From NCBI GenBank assembly GCA_031291305.1, contig JARLJH010000023.1, forward strand, positions 149,839-213,838: DNA of 64,000 nucleotides, read 5' to 3'. This DNA is from Rhodoferax sp. GTDB taxonomy: Bacteria; Pseudomonadota; Gammaproteobacteria; Burkholderiales; Burkholderiaceae_C. The notes below the pieces were generated by a model. That model was not told where the DNA came from and made no database searches. It saw only the letters and a list, made by a program, of their open reading frames with translations. Both the position numbers and the translations under genes were made by a program. Below, one piece after another: positions 54,001 through 61,885 of this stretch (its first letter is position 1; each line of letters begins with the position of its first letter).

Positions 54001-55185
54001 TTCGATGTGTCCCTGGCGATCAGTGATCATGACCGTCACCGGGCTTTGCTCCACGGCCTGGTTCAGATTGCCAAGGCGCTGGTTGACTGCGGCAAGTTCC
54101 TGGGTGCGCAACTCAACCTGACGTCGCAACAATTGTGGTTGACGCAACAAGACATACGATAGATAAGCCAGCAATGAGCTGGCCAACAGGGCCAACAAAA
54201 ATTCAACCAGCAACGACGGGTAGGAATGCCAGCCAGTGTTGGGTACAACACTCAGTACCCACGGGCTGTTGGATATCTGAATGTCGTACTCCACCGGATC
54301 ATCCAGTACATCGAGGGTGGACTGCGCTAGGACAGACGCACGGGCACTGGCGTCGCTGCGAACCAAACGGTATCGGTAGCCAGCCTCGGTCATCTGCTGC
54401 AGGTTACCGATGTGCATCAGCTCATCCATCCTGACAACAGCCGTCACGAAGCCCCAGAAATGCGCCGACTCGCCGTTGCCAAGAAACACCGCCAGCCGCC
54501 CAAGCAGGCCATCACTGCCGTCGCGCAGCTTCAGGGGGCCTTCGAGCTTGACTGTCCGGCTGTCCAGCGCCTTGCGTGCCGTCGGATATCGCAAGGGATT
54601 GCTTAGAAAGTCGGTGCCGACGGCAAGTCCGTTGTCTGCAGGAGGAACAATCTCCGCCACCACCCCACCAGGGGCCAGCGCCAGTTCGCTGACCCCTGGG
54701 TAGAGTGGCAACATCTGGGTCGTCAAGCTCGCAAAGTTCTCAACGCGGCCCTGTCCCTGCCGCACCATGGCTGCCAGTGCATAGGTTGCCGACATGGCGC
54801 GATCAATCTGCATCTGCAGTGCGTGCGCATGGCCTGTTGCCCGATCCAGTGCAATAGCCCGGCGCTGCTGCACCCGGACGCTTTCAATCCCGGTGATAAC
54901 CCCAATTCCCAAAGCCAGGGAAACAAGGAAAACGCCAGCACAAGCCCATCGCACACGCGTGTCGGTCAACAGCTTCACCGTTGCTGGCTCGCCAGCGTTA
55001 CGTCCGGCCAACCAGTAAACAAGCCCCCCGTTGATCAGGATAAAGGTGAGGCCCTTGAACGACTGCCAATCGGTGAGCACGCCCGAATCGCCCATCAGCG
55101 CAGCAAGCCATTGATCGGACAGGTAGATCCAGGTTGCCGCCAGGACCAGATACAAAATCGTCGTGCGAAGACGGAAAGAGGGCAT
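51097..55185 (-). CDS. Membrane CHASE-PAS-GAF-PAS-GGDEF-EAL protein with C-terminal receiver
   Basis: 1362 residues. In order: membrane segments near 8-24, 42-60 and 80-100; a CHASE-like periplasmic domain (about 110-300); another segment at 323-347; PAS (378-485); GAF (505-660); PAS (670-790); GGDEF (795-955); EAL (975-1220); receiver (1237-1360). The cyclase signature is SGDEF (876-880), altered in its first Gly. The EAL domain keeps AAEALVRW, LDLEVTES, DDFGTG, LKIDRSF and AEGVET, so phosphodiesterase activity is likely. The receiver has DDE (1243-1245), phospho-acceptor D1287 and K1338 and resembles RpfG/HupR receivers. Start at 55185; the frame continues upstream over the divergent SPFH gene. 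Confidence 0.9.
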   Translation of the reverse strand: MPSFRLRTTILYLVLAATWIYLSDQWLAALMGDSGVLTDWQSFKGLTFILINGGLVYWLAGRNAGEPATVKLLTDTRVRWACAGVFLVSLALGIGVITGIESVRVQQRRAIALDRATGHAHALQMQIDRAMSATYALAAMVRQGQGRVENFASLTTQMLPLYPGVSELALAPGGVVAEIVPPADNGLAVGTDFLSNPLRYPTARKALDSRTVKLEGPLKLRDGSDGLLGRLAVFLGNGESAHFWGFVTAVVRMDELMHIGNLQQMTEAGYRYRLVRSDASARASVLAQSTLDVLDDPVEYDIQISNSPWVLSVVPNTGWHSYPSLLVEFLLALLASSLLAYLSYVLLRQPQLLRRQVELRTQELAAVNQRLGNLNQAVEQSPVTVMITDRQGHIEYVNPKFTELTGYTAAETLGQTPRLIKSGLTLNEVYVEMWRTLLAGHEWRGEVCNRKKNGELFWEFEVIAPMRDDAGEIAHFIAVKEDITERRLARAALERLNRTLRVLSAGNNALVRTGDETTLLTELGRILVEVGGYCLVWVGMPEPGNEAVLRPVMMVPAGRVEAALLTHDRGSNIHWPGFVGVAMGQDRPTICTSFADDAYYAAANDAVRRCSCEAGAALPLVSGQTHFGVLVLHTDGQETFGNEELALLQELADDLAYGIAARRREDTLHLREQAIEASSNGIMISSVLGADHPFTYVNPAFERITGYGAAEAVGRNGRFLLGADMEQPELDGIRLALREGREGHAVLRNYRKDGSLFWTELSVSPVRRNDGPVTHFVSVLTDITESKSYEAALEYQSNHDQLTGLPNRNLLADRLDQALVRATRDGDEVAVAVIDMDRFKAINEGLGHAMGDTLLRQVAARLKSCIRDVDTLARLSGDEFVLIMPALEAARAAQLGCGRVQSVLEAPFETQEQRLTLSVSIGVSLFPRDAGDAPGLLRQAEAAMYRAKEQGRNGIQFFTAEINQRVHERLTMESQLRKALDKGEFLLHYQPQVDLVSGSVIAAEALVRWNHPERGLVPPVEFITLAEETGLIVPLGEWVLVEACRQHRAWLDAGLSAGRIAVNLSPRQFSDASLLPLVRRVLADTGLPATLLDLEVTESMAMQDVESAIEMLNELTRLGVRISLDDFGTGHSSLSYLQRFAVKTLKIDRSFVHDVAVDPHRAAITSTIIVMAHNLGLSVIAEGVETLAELSYLRQHACDEIQGYYFSRPLPAAQYEALLREQRHLVKPPPEEGEATRTLLLVDDEPNVLSSLNRLLRRDGYRILTTTSAREGLDLLATHAVQVIISDQRMPEMSGTEFLSRVKQLHPQSMRMVLSGYTDLNTVTQAINEGAIYKFLTKPWNDNEVRETVRLAFRAYEDALRR

Positions 55186-55392
55186 CGTCGGTGGCTCCAG
55201 GAAGATGGATTCCTTTGACTGTGGAATTCTGCGCTGATTCATTCTATGCCGCATGTTCAGCAACTCGCTACCTACCGGACATCCAGCCGTGCATACGCAA
55301 GCGCGCGAGCCTTTTGATGTACCAACTTGGACGGCATGGTGCATTCTTGCCCTGTGTATCATGCCGATTCCACATTGGCACAGGAGCAGCAC

Positions 55393-56427
55393 ATGGCACT
55401 CATGGACTTCATCAGAAAACAGTTCATCGACATCATCCAGTGGACCGAAGACGCGGACGGCACGCTGGCCTGGCGCTTTCCGATGGCTGATATGGAAATC
55501 CAGAATGGCGCGCAGTTGGTGGTGCGCGAATCGCAGATGGCGCTGTTTGTCAACGAGGGCAAGGCCGCCGACGTATTTGGCCCCGGCACCTACAAGCTCA
55601 CCACGCAAACCCTGCCGGTACTGACCTACCTGAAGAACTGGGACAAGCTGTTCGAGTCACCGTTCAAGAGCGACGTGTATTTCTTCAGCACGCGCCAGCA
55701 AGTGGACCAGAAGTGGGGCACACCGCAACCCATCACCATTCGCGACGCCGACTTTGGCGCCGTGCGCCTGCGCGCCTTTGGCAACTACAGCTTTCGCGTG
55801 GCCGACCCCAAACTGTTCCAGACCGAAATTTCTGGCACGCGTGAACGCTATGAAACGGTGGACATCGACGGCCAGTTGCGTGGTCTGGTGCTGCAAAACA
55901 TCAGCAATGCGGTGGCGGGCAGCGGCATTGCGTTTCTGGACCTGGCCGCCAACCAGCTCAGCTTTGCCCAGGCCCTGACGCGCCAGCTCGGCCCCGAATT
56001 CGAAAAAATCGGCCTCCAGCTCGAAGGCATGACGGTACAAAACGTCTCGCTGCCCGAAGAACTGCAAAAGATCATGGACCAGAAGATCGGCATGGGCATG
56101 GTCGGTAACGACATGGGCAAATTCATGCAATACCAGACGGCGCAGGCGATTCCCAAATTTGCCGAAGGCGCGGGTTCCGGCGGTGGTGGCAGCGGCATTG
56201 CCGGCGATGCCATGGGTCTGGGGGCTGGCGTGGCATTGGGTCAAGTGTTGGCGCAGAACCTCTCAAGCGGGTTGCAGGGCCATGCAGCGCCTGCCGCTGC
56301 GGTGGGTGTGAAGGCTGAGGATGTGATGGCTACCTTGGAGAAGCTCGGTGAACTCAAGACCAAGGGCATCCTGACGCAGGAAGAGTTTGATGCGAAGAAG
56401 GCGGAGTTGTTGAAGAAGTTGGTCTGA
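55393..56427 (+). CDS. SPFH/Band-7 'virion core'-like protein with C-terminal SHOCT domain
   Basis: 344 residues. It begins MALMDFIRKQFIDIIQWTED and RESQMALFVNEGKAADVFGP, typical of the YdjI-like SPFH proteins. The SPFH core runs to about 240 (LPEELQKIMDQKIGMGMVGN), then a Gly-rich linker with the sequence AEGAGSGGGGSGIAGDAMG and a SHOCT module at about 310-344 (LGELKTKGILTQEEFDAKKA). SPFH proteins make membrane-associated oligomers. GGAG lies 7 bp before the start. First of a plus-strand group with DUF4178, DUF350 and a membrane aminopropyltransferase. Confidence 0.88.
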   Translation: MALMDFIRKQFIDIIQWTEDADGTLAWRFPMADMEIQNGAQLVVRESQMALFVNEGKAADVFGPGTYKLTTQTLPVLTYLKNWDKLFESPFKSDVYFFSTRQQVDQKWGTPQPITIRDADFGAVRLRAFGNYSFRVADPKLFQTEISGTRERYETVDIDGQLRGLVLQNISNAVAGSGIAFLDLAANQLSFAQALTRQLGPEFEKIGLQLEGMTVQNVSLPEELQKIMDQKIGMGMVGNDMGKFMQYQTAQAIPKFAEGAGSGGGGSGIAGDAMGLGAGVALGQVLAQNLSSGLQGHAAPAAAVGVKAEDVMATLEKLGELKTKGILTQEEFDAKKAELLKKLV

Positions 56428-56469
56428 CTTTTTTGCCCCGACAGCAAGCCACCGCATTCATTTTTAAGT

Positions 56470-56790
56470 GATTTTCTCCCCCCCTATCCCCCCCGCCCCT
56501 TCCCACCCCCACCGGGGCGGGAAGGGGAGCCAACAGCCGTATTTGGCCGTCGCTCTTTTTGGAAGAAGTACATCTCGAACGGTCTGTGGCGGGATGGGTG
56601 AAATACCTGCGTTGCTGGCAGAAACGGGCCACGGCACCAAGCCAAACCCACCGTCATTGGGCATCACGGCCACCGGCCAAGCGATTTGTACGTCCTCTCA
56701 AAGAAGACATGGCCAAATATGGCTGTTAGCTCCCCTTTTCGCCCCGGCGGGGGTGAAAAGGGGCGGGGGGGATAAGGGGGGATCAGCGTC
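56470..56790. repeat. Large imperfect inverted repeat (class C)
   Basis: Left arm about 56478-56597, right arm about 56662-56784, in opposite orientation. Shared blocks include CCCCTATCCCCCC / its complement, CCCCGCCCCTT, AAGGGGAGC, AACAGCC-TATTTGGCC and GAAGtACaTC-like sequence. Each arm also contains its own hairpin (CCCCTTCCC with GGGAAGGGG on the left, CCCCTTTTC with GAAAAGGGG on the right). It fills most of the 425-bp gap between the SPFH and DUF4178 genes and contains no credible gene, although a 131-codon frame runs through it. Confidence 0.75.
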
Positions 56791-56852
56791 AGCCCCGCAG
56801 GGCAACGTCGCCAGCGCAGAACGCAGTTCAAACCGAGGCCGAGCCGTTCCCC

Positions 56853-58490
56853 ATGGCGACTGACCAACCGCAACGGTCCTACCGCACCCTGTGTCCCGGC
56901 TGTGGTGCGCCGCTGAACTTCAGCAGCGCCCAGTCCAGCCATGCTGTCTGCGGCTACTGCCAGAGCACGGTGGTGCGCAACGGCGAGGTGTTGCAGCGTC
57001 TGGGCAAGATGGCCGAACTGTTTGACGACCACAGCCCGTTGCAGTTGCAAGCCCGCGGCACCTGGCGTGGGCAAGCGTTCACGCTGGTCGGGCGCTTGCA
57101 ATACAAATACGCCGAAGGCACCTGGAGCGAGTGGTTTGCCGTGCTGGCCGACGGCAGCAGCGCTTACCTGAGCGAAGACAACGGCGCCTATGTCTGGGCT
57201 GTGGCGCAAACACAATCGCGCGAGTTGCCGCCCGCTGAGCGTTTTCGCGTCGGCGCCACCACGGCCATCAATGGCCAGAGCTACAGCGTCGCCTCCAACC
57301 AGCAGGTGATGCTGCTGGCCGCGCAGGGCGAGTTGCCGCACTTGCCCGCGCTGGGGCAGCCGTTTGCGATGGTCGAGTTACGCAGTCAGAGCGCGGCTGC
57401 AACGCCTGAACAGAATGGCAACGGCAGCGCGGCGACCGACGGCACCAGCATGATTGGCCGCAACTTGCGCAGCACGGCGGCAGACACGGCGGGCCATGCC
57501 CCTGCGTCGTCTGGCGGTGGCAGTGTGCTCAGCATCGACTACAGCAGCCAGCCGCCCAGCATCACAGTCGGCCAGTCGGTGCGACTGGAAGACCTCCAGC
57601 TGACGGGTCTGCGCGATGAGTCCGTCAAAGATGAGAAGGGCCGCCAGTTCAACTGCCCGAACTGTGGCGCACCGGTGACGGTGACTCTGGCCGCCAGCCA
57701 GAGCATCACCTGCCCGAGCTGCAACAGCCTGATCGATGTGTCGCAAGGCATTGGTGGTGAACTCAAGCACGCCCTGCAAGACGAGCCGGTGCGCCCGCTC
57801 ATCGCGTTGGGCAGCGTTGGCCAATTGCAGGGCGCGCCCTGGCAGGTGGTGGGTTTTCAGCACCGCCTGGGCGTGGACCCCAGCGACCCGGATGAGCACT
57901 TCGGCTGGGAAGAGTATTTGCTGTACAACCAGCAACGCGGCTTTATCTTTCTGGTGGATTCGACCGAGGGCTGGAGCGTGGTCAAGCCCTGCACCGGTGC
58001 GCCGGTGATGACCGCCAATGGCCAAAGCGCCACGTATCTGGGCACGCGCTATACGCTCAAAGAAAGTTACAACGCGCAAACCACTTACGCGCTCGGCGAG
58101 TTTTACTGGCAGGTGTCGCGAGGGCAGCGCACCAGCAACCGCGACTTTGCCAGCGGTGCCAACCTGCTGTCGATGGAGCAGTCGCCTAACGAGCTGGTCT
58201 GGTCGGTGGGCAGCCAGATCGACAGCGCCAAGGTGGCCGCCGCGTTCAAGTTGCAAGCGCAACAAAACCTGCTGCAGCGCAGCGATGTCGGCCCGGTCAG
58301 CTTTGGCTCAGCCATGAGCGTGCGAACGCTGATCGTGATCTTTGTGCTGTTGCTGCTGTTTTCTACACTGATCAGCCGTTGTTCGAGTTGCGACCCGGCG
58401 GTGCAGAACTGCTCGTCGGGCTACGTCGGCGGCGCGCGCAGTTCAGGTGGCTCGTTTGGTGGTTTTTCCAGTGGTGGCGGGCACAAATGA
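56853..58490 (+). CDS. DUF4178 protein with two zinc ribbons and a C-terminal membrane anchor
   Basis: 545 residues. A first zinc ribbon (Cys14, Cys17, Cys33, Cys36 in LCPGCGAP...HAVCGYC) precedes one DUF4178 copy (about 50-170). A second ribbon (NCPNCGAPVTV...ITCPSC, near 268-290) precedes a second DUF4178 copy (about 315-460). A membrane helix (LIVIFVLLLLFSTLI, near 492-506) and a Cys- then Gly/Ser-rich tail (GGSFGGFSSGGGHK) close the protein. Its function is not known. It is followed by DUF350 and aminopropyltransferase genes, a combination I believe recurs in proteobacteria. Confidence 0.85.
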   Translation: MATDQPQRSYRTLCPGCGAPLNFSSAQSSHAVCGYCQSTVVRNGEVLQRLGKMAELFDDHSPLQLQARGTWRGQAFTLVGRLQYKYAEGTWSEWFAVLADGSSAYLSEDNGAYVWAVAQTQSRELPPAERFRVGATTAINGQSYSVASNQQVMLLAAQGELPHLPALGQPFAMVELRSQSAAATPEQNGNGSAATDGTSMIGRNLRSTAADTAGHAPASSGGGSVLSIDYSSQPPSITVGQSVRLEDLQLTGLRDESVKDEKGRQFNCPNCGAPVTVTLAASQSITCPSCNSLIDVSQGIGGELKHALQDEPVRPLIALGSVGQLQGAPWQVVGFQHRLGVDPSDPDEHFGWEEYLLYNQQRGFIFLVDSTEGWSVVKPCTGAPVMTANGQSATYLGTRYTLKESYNAQTTYALGEFYWQVSRGQRTSNRDFASGANLLSMEQSPNELVWSVGSQIDSAKVAAAFKLQAQQNLLQRSDVGPVSFGSAMSVRTLIVIFVLLLLFSTLISRCSSCDPAVQNCSSGYVGGARSSGGSFGGFSSGGGHK

Positions 58491-58524
58491 CGCGCCCTCA
58501 CACTTATTTTTGAAGGAGATCAGC

Positions 58525-58746
58525 ATGGGATTTGAAGCGTTGAAACCGGGGCTGTTGTTGGGCTCAGTCGTGTACGCGCTGCTGGGCGTGATCATCTTCT
58601 GGCTGTGTTTCATCATCATCGACAAGCTCACGCCCTACAACCTGTGGGAAGAAATTGTCGAGAAGCAGAACCGCGCACTGGGCATGGTGGTGGCAGCCAT
58701 GTCGCTGGGCATCTGCATCATCGTCGCCGCCGCCATTCATGGGTAA
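58525..58746 (+). CDS. DUF350-family small membrane protein (YjfL-like)
   Basis: 73 residues with two hydrophobic segments: LLGSVVYALLGVIIFWLCFI and ALGMVVAAMSLGICIIVAAA. Between them is the amphipathic DKLTPYNLWEEIVEKQN typical of DUF350. Longer YjfL proteins have two to four such units; this is a single unit. The start at 58525 is preceded by AAGGAG with good spacing; the open frame upstream overlaps the DUF4178 gene end. Function unknown. Confidence 0.85.
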   Translation: MGFEALKPGLLLGSVVYALLGVIIFWLCFIIIDKLTPYNLWEEIVEKQNRALGMVVAAMSLGICIIVAAAIHG

Positions 58747-58833
58747 GGCGGCGCACGCCATGCGTCGTTGCACTGGCATTCGGGTGCTGACTGGGGCGTG
58801 TGGACACCGTGATGCCTCGTCACAAGACTTATA

Positions 58834-58887
58834 CGCCAAAATGCCTTCTAGCCCAATAAACACCTTGGCATATAGCTATCAATTTTT
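58834..58887 (+). repeat. Family A dispersed repeat
   Basis: AAAATGCCTTCTAGCCC, AATAAACACCTTGGCA, TATAGCTATCAATTTTT. It lies between DUF350 and the aminopropyltransferase gene, ending 10 bp before the GTG start, so it occupies the ribosome-site region. Confidence 0.75.
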
Positions 58888-58896
58888 AATATTGCC

Positions 58897-60480
58897 GTGA
58901 GTGTGTCGAATTTGAATTCAACTCCGGTGGCCAGCGCCGCCAACCCGCGCCCGCTCGAAGTGGCGCTGCTGGCGTCCGTTTTCATCGTCTCGGCCTGCGG
59001 GCTGGTGTACGAACTCGCCGCCGGGGCGCTGGCATCCTATCTGCTGGGCGACTCGGTGCTGCAATTCTCGACGGTCATCGGCACGTATCTGTTTGCCATG
59101 GGCGTGGGCTCGTACTTGTCGCGCTTCTTCGAGCGCCAGCTTCCCGCCCATTTCTTACGGATAGAACTGCTTGTAGCCCTTATCGGCGGATCGTTACCAG
59201 CTCTACTATTTATAGCAAATGCAGCACTCCCAGGGGCTTTTCGACCGCTGCTGTACGGCCTGGTGCTGGCGGTCGGCACCCTGGTCGGGCTGGAAATCCC
59301 GCTGGTCATGCGCATCCTCAAGCGCAACGTAGCTTTGCGCGACCTGGTGTCGCAGGTGCTGACTTTCGACTACCTGGGCGCTCTGGCGGTGTCGCTGGCG
59401 TTTCCGCTGGTGCTGGTGCCGCATCTGGGGCTGGTGCGCACCGGCTTGCTGTTCGGCCTGATGAACACGGGCGTGGCGGTGTGGGCGCTGTGGCTGTTTC
59501 GCCATGAACTGCGTCAGTGGCCAGCTCACGCCATGGCGTGTGCGCTGACACTGGCCGCGCTGGGCCTGGGCATGGCGGGTGCCGATGCGGCCACCAGCTG
59601 GGCCGAAGACAAGCTGTACCAGGACCATGTGGTGATCGCCCAAACCACGCCTTACCAGCGCATTGTGGTCACCCACGCGCCGGGTGAGGGGCGCCCCGGT
59701 TACCGGCTGTTTTTGAACGGCAACCTGCAGTTTGCCGAGCGCGACGAGTACCGCTACCACGAGGCCTTGGTGCATCCCATCATGTCGGCCTATGCGTCTG
59801 CTGGCGCGGCACCCAGAAAAGTGGCCGTGCTGGGCGGTGGCGACGGCATGGCGGTGCGTGAGATTCTCAAATATCCCGGTGTGCAAAGCGTCACGCTCGT
59901 GGAGCTGGACCCGGCCATGACGCAGCTGTTCAGCACCCAGCCAGCGCTGGTGCAGCTCAACCACGCCTCGCTGACCTCGCCCAAGGTCAAAGTCGTCAAC
60001 GCCGATGCCTTCACCTGGCTGGAAGGCCATTCGGACATGTTTGACGTGATCGTGGTGGATTTCCCCGACCCGACCAACTTCAACATCGGCAAGCTCTACA
60101 CCAACTCGTTCTACGCCCTGCTGGACAAGCACTTGGCGGCCAGTGGCTACGCGGTGATCCAGACCACCTCGCCACTGGTGGCGCGGCAAAGTTTCTGGAC
60201 CGTGGTCGCCACCATCGAGTCGGTCGGCCTGACGGCCACGCCGTACCACGCCAACGTGCCGAGTTTTGGCGAGTGGGGTTACATCATTGCCAGCCGCAGG
60301 CCGTATCGTCTGCCAACCACATTGCCAGCGGGCTTACGCTTTCTGGATGTGGCCAGCCTACCCCCGTTGTTTGACTTTCCGCTGGACATGGCACGGGTAC
60401 CTGCCGAGGTCAATCGGCTGTCGAATCAGGTGCTGGTGACCACCTATGAGCGCGAGTGGGGGCGGGTGATGGCGCACTGA
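58897..60480 (+). CDS. Membrane-bound polyamine aminopropyltransferase (spermidine synthase-like)
   Basis: 527 residues. Residues 1-225 hold about seven membrane segments (VALLASVFIVSACGLVYELA, STVIGTYLFAMGVGSYLSRF, LYGLVLAVGTLVGLEIPLVM). The rest is a spermidine-synthase fold with YQRIVVT, LFLNGNLQFAERDEYRYHEA, the AdoMet-type GGGDGMAVREILK, VELDPAM and the DFPDPTNFNIGKLYTNSFY active-site loop. Such proteins transfer aminopropyl groups, but the true substrate of the membrane-fused type is unsettled. The start is GTG 58897. Last gene of the SPFH-DUF4178-DUF350 group. No AdoMet decarboxylase gene is nearby. Confidence 0.88.
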   Translation: MSVSNLNSTPVASAANPRPLEVALLASVFIVSACGLVYELAAGALASYLLGDSVLQFSTVIGTYLFAMGVGSYLSRFFERQLPAHFLRIELLVALIGGSLPALLFIANAALPGAFRPLLYGLVLAVGTLVGLEIPLVMRILKRNVALRDLVSQVLTFDYLGALAVSLAFPLVLVPHLGLVRTGLLFGLMNTGVAVWALWLFRHELRQWPAHAMACALTLAALGLGMAGADAATSWAEDKLYQDHVVIAQTTPYQRIVVTHAPGEGRPGYRLFLNGNLQFAERDEYRYHEALVHPIMSAYASAGAAPRKVAVLGGGDGMAVREILKYPGVQSVTLVELDPAMTQLFSTQPALVQLNHASLTSPKVKVVNADAFTWLEGHSDMFDVIVVDFPDPTNFNIGKLYTNSFYALLDKHLAASGYAVIQTTSPLVARQSFWTVVATIESVGLTATPYHANVPSFGEWGYIIASRRPYRLPTTLPAGLRFLDVASLPPLFDFPLDMARVPAEVNRLSNQVLVTTYEREWGRVMAH

Positions 60481-60585
60481 AGCGTTAGGGCCGCGCGATC
60501 AGCGCTGTTTGAGAGGGTGGCCGCTTCCTGGCACGGCATGGAGTATGTCGGCTCTGGCGTCATCTGTTTGACACCAAGCTGTTTT

Positions 60586-60632
60586 AAATTGGGCATATTC
60601 GTGACTCCAGTGAGCCCTTTCATGCCCAATTT
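60586..60632. promoter_or_regulatory. 11-bp inverted repeat ahead of the glycosyltransferase gene
   Basis: AAATTGGGCAT (60586-60596) and ATGCCCAATTT (60622-60632) are perfect inverted arms around 25 bp. It could be an operator or an RNA hairpin in the leader. No T-run follows. Confidence 0.4.
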
Positions 60633-60715
60633 CAATTGTGTGCAGCCCTGTGACAGCCTCGGCTTTCAGGGGATCAAAGTCGTTCCCAATCTGGTCCGTT
60701 TTAGGCACTAGGACC

Positions 60716-61885
60716 ATGGCGCGGCTTTGTGTTGACGGTGGTGAGGTGTCCTTGGGCATGGCGCCTGGGCAGGCCATCAAACGGATGGACTTGATTTACT
60801 TCAAGGCCGGCGGTGGGCACCTCGCGGCTGCCAGGGCACTGGAGCAAGTCATGCAAGGCGGACCCTGGCAGGTGCGCCTGGTTAACCTGTTTGAGATCCT
60901 TGACCCCAATGGCGTGTTTTTCAACACCCTGGGGGTTCAGCCGGAAGATTTTTACAACAAGCTTCTAGCCCGCGGCATGACCCTGGGCATGTCGCAAGAG
61001 TTGAAGCTGCTGCAAAAAGCCATCCGGCTCAGCCACAAGGCGATGGTGCGCAAGATGCACCAGCATTGGTTGGACAAGCAGCCGGACATGGTGGTTTCCG
61101 TCATTCCCAATTTCAACCGCGCCCTGTGTGAAAGCCTGAAGATGGCGCGGCCCCAAACGCCCTACGTCACCGTGATCACCGACATGGCGGATTACCCGCC
61201 GAATTTCTGGATCGAGCCCGACCAGCCGCAGCACGTGGTGTGCGGTACGGCCCATGCCGTGCAGCAGGCTTTACTGGCAGGGTGCGCACCAGAGCGCGTC
61301 CACCAGTCTTCCGGCATGATCCTGTCGCCTCGGTTTTATGACATCGCCCCCATCGACCGTGTGGCGGAACGCCGCCAGCATGGGTTCGATGAGCATCAAG
61401 CCGTCGGGCTGGTGATGTTTGGCGGCTACGGTGCCGGGGTGATGAAGCGCATTGCGGCGGCGCTGAGTGATACCCCACTGATTCTCATCTGCGGCAAAAA
61501 CGCGGTGCTGGCCGAGACGCTGCGTGCCATGCCCAGCCGGGCGGTGCATGTGGTGGTTGAATTCACCAATGACATGGCCTACTGGATGCAGCTGGCGGAT
61601 TTTTTCATCGGTAAGCCCGGCCCGGCCAGCCTGAGCGAAGCGGTGCACATGGGTTTGCCGGTCATCATCACCCGCAGTGTCTGGACCATGCCGCAAGAGC
61701 GCTGGAACACCGAGTGGGTACGCAAGCATGGCTTGGGTGTGGTGCATCGCAGCTTTCGCAGCGTACGCTTGGCGGTGCAGGAAATCGTCAGCCAGTTACC
61801 GGCATGGCAGAGTAATGTGCGGCAAATCCGAAATCGAGCGATTTTTGAAGTGCCACAGATTCTGGCCAACATTGATCAATCCTGA
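60716..61885 (+). CDS. MGDG-synthase-like glycosyltransferase (GT28 type)
   Basis: About 389 residues. The N-terminal half resembles the MGDG_synth domain: IYFKAGGGHLAAARALEQVM (acceptor/lipid side), then VVSVIPNFNRALCESLKMAR and VTVITDMADYPPNFW. The C-terminal half has GLVMFGGYGAGVMKRIAAAL and FIGKPGPASLSEAVHMGLPV, the nucleotide-sugar grip of GT28 enzymes. It probably adds a sugar to diacylglycerol or another lipid at the inner membrane. The start is uncertain: ATGs at 60638, 60716, 60758 and 60785 are in frame. Its end overlaps the convergent EAL gene by 10 bp. Confidence 0.8.
   Translation: MARLCVDGGEVSLGMAPGQAIKRMDLIYFKAGGGHLAAARALEQVMQGGPWQVRLVNLFEILDPNGVFFNTLGVQPEDFYNKLLARGMTLGMSQELKLLQKAIRLSHKAMVRKMHQHWLDKQPDMVVSVIPNFNRALCESLKMARPQTPYVTVITDMADYPPNFWIEPDQPQHVVCGTAHAVQQALLAGCAPERVHQSSGMILSPRFYDIAPIDRVAERRQHGFDEHQAVGLVMFGGYGAGVMKRIAAALSDTPLILICGKNAVLAETLRAMPSRAVHVVVEFTNDMAYWMQLADFFIGKPGPASLSEAVHMGLPVIITRSVWTMPQERWNTEWVRKHGLGVVHRSFRSVRLAVQEIVSQLPAWQSNVRQIRNRAIFEVPQILANIDQS

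Noticed and set aside
56468-56863. A 131-codon frame through the gap after the SPFH gene
   Set aside because: It is the translation of the class C inverted repeat (poly-Pro/Gly ends), and its mirror-image arms argue against a protein.
59157-59222. AT-rich codons with TTGTAGCCCTTAT and TTATAGCAAAT inside the aminopropyltransferase gene, similar to family A
   Set aside because: The encoded residues continue a normal membrane helix and nothing suggests extra length, so I do not call an insertion; only the codon choice is odd.
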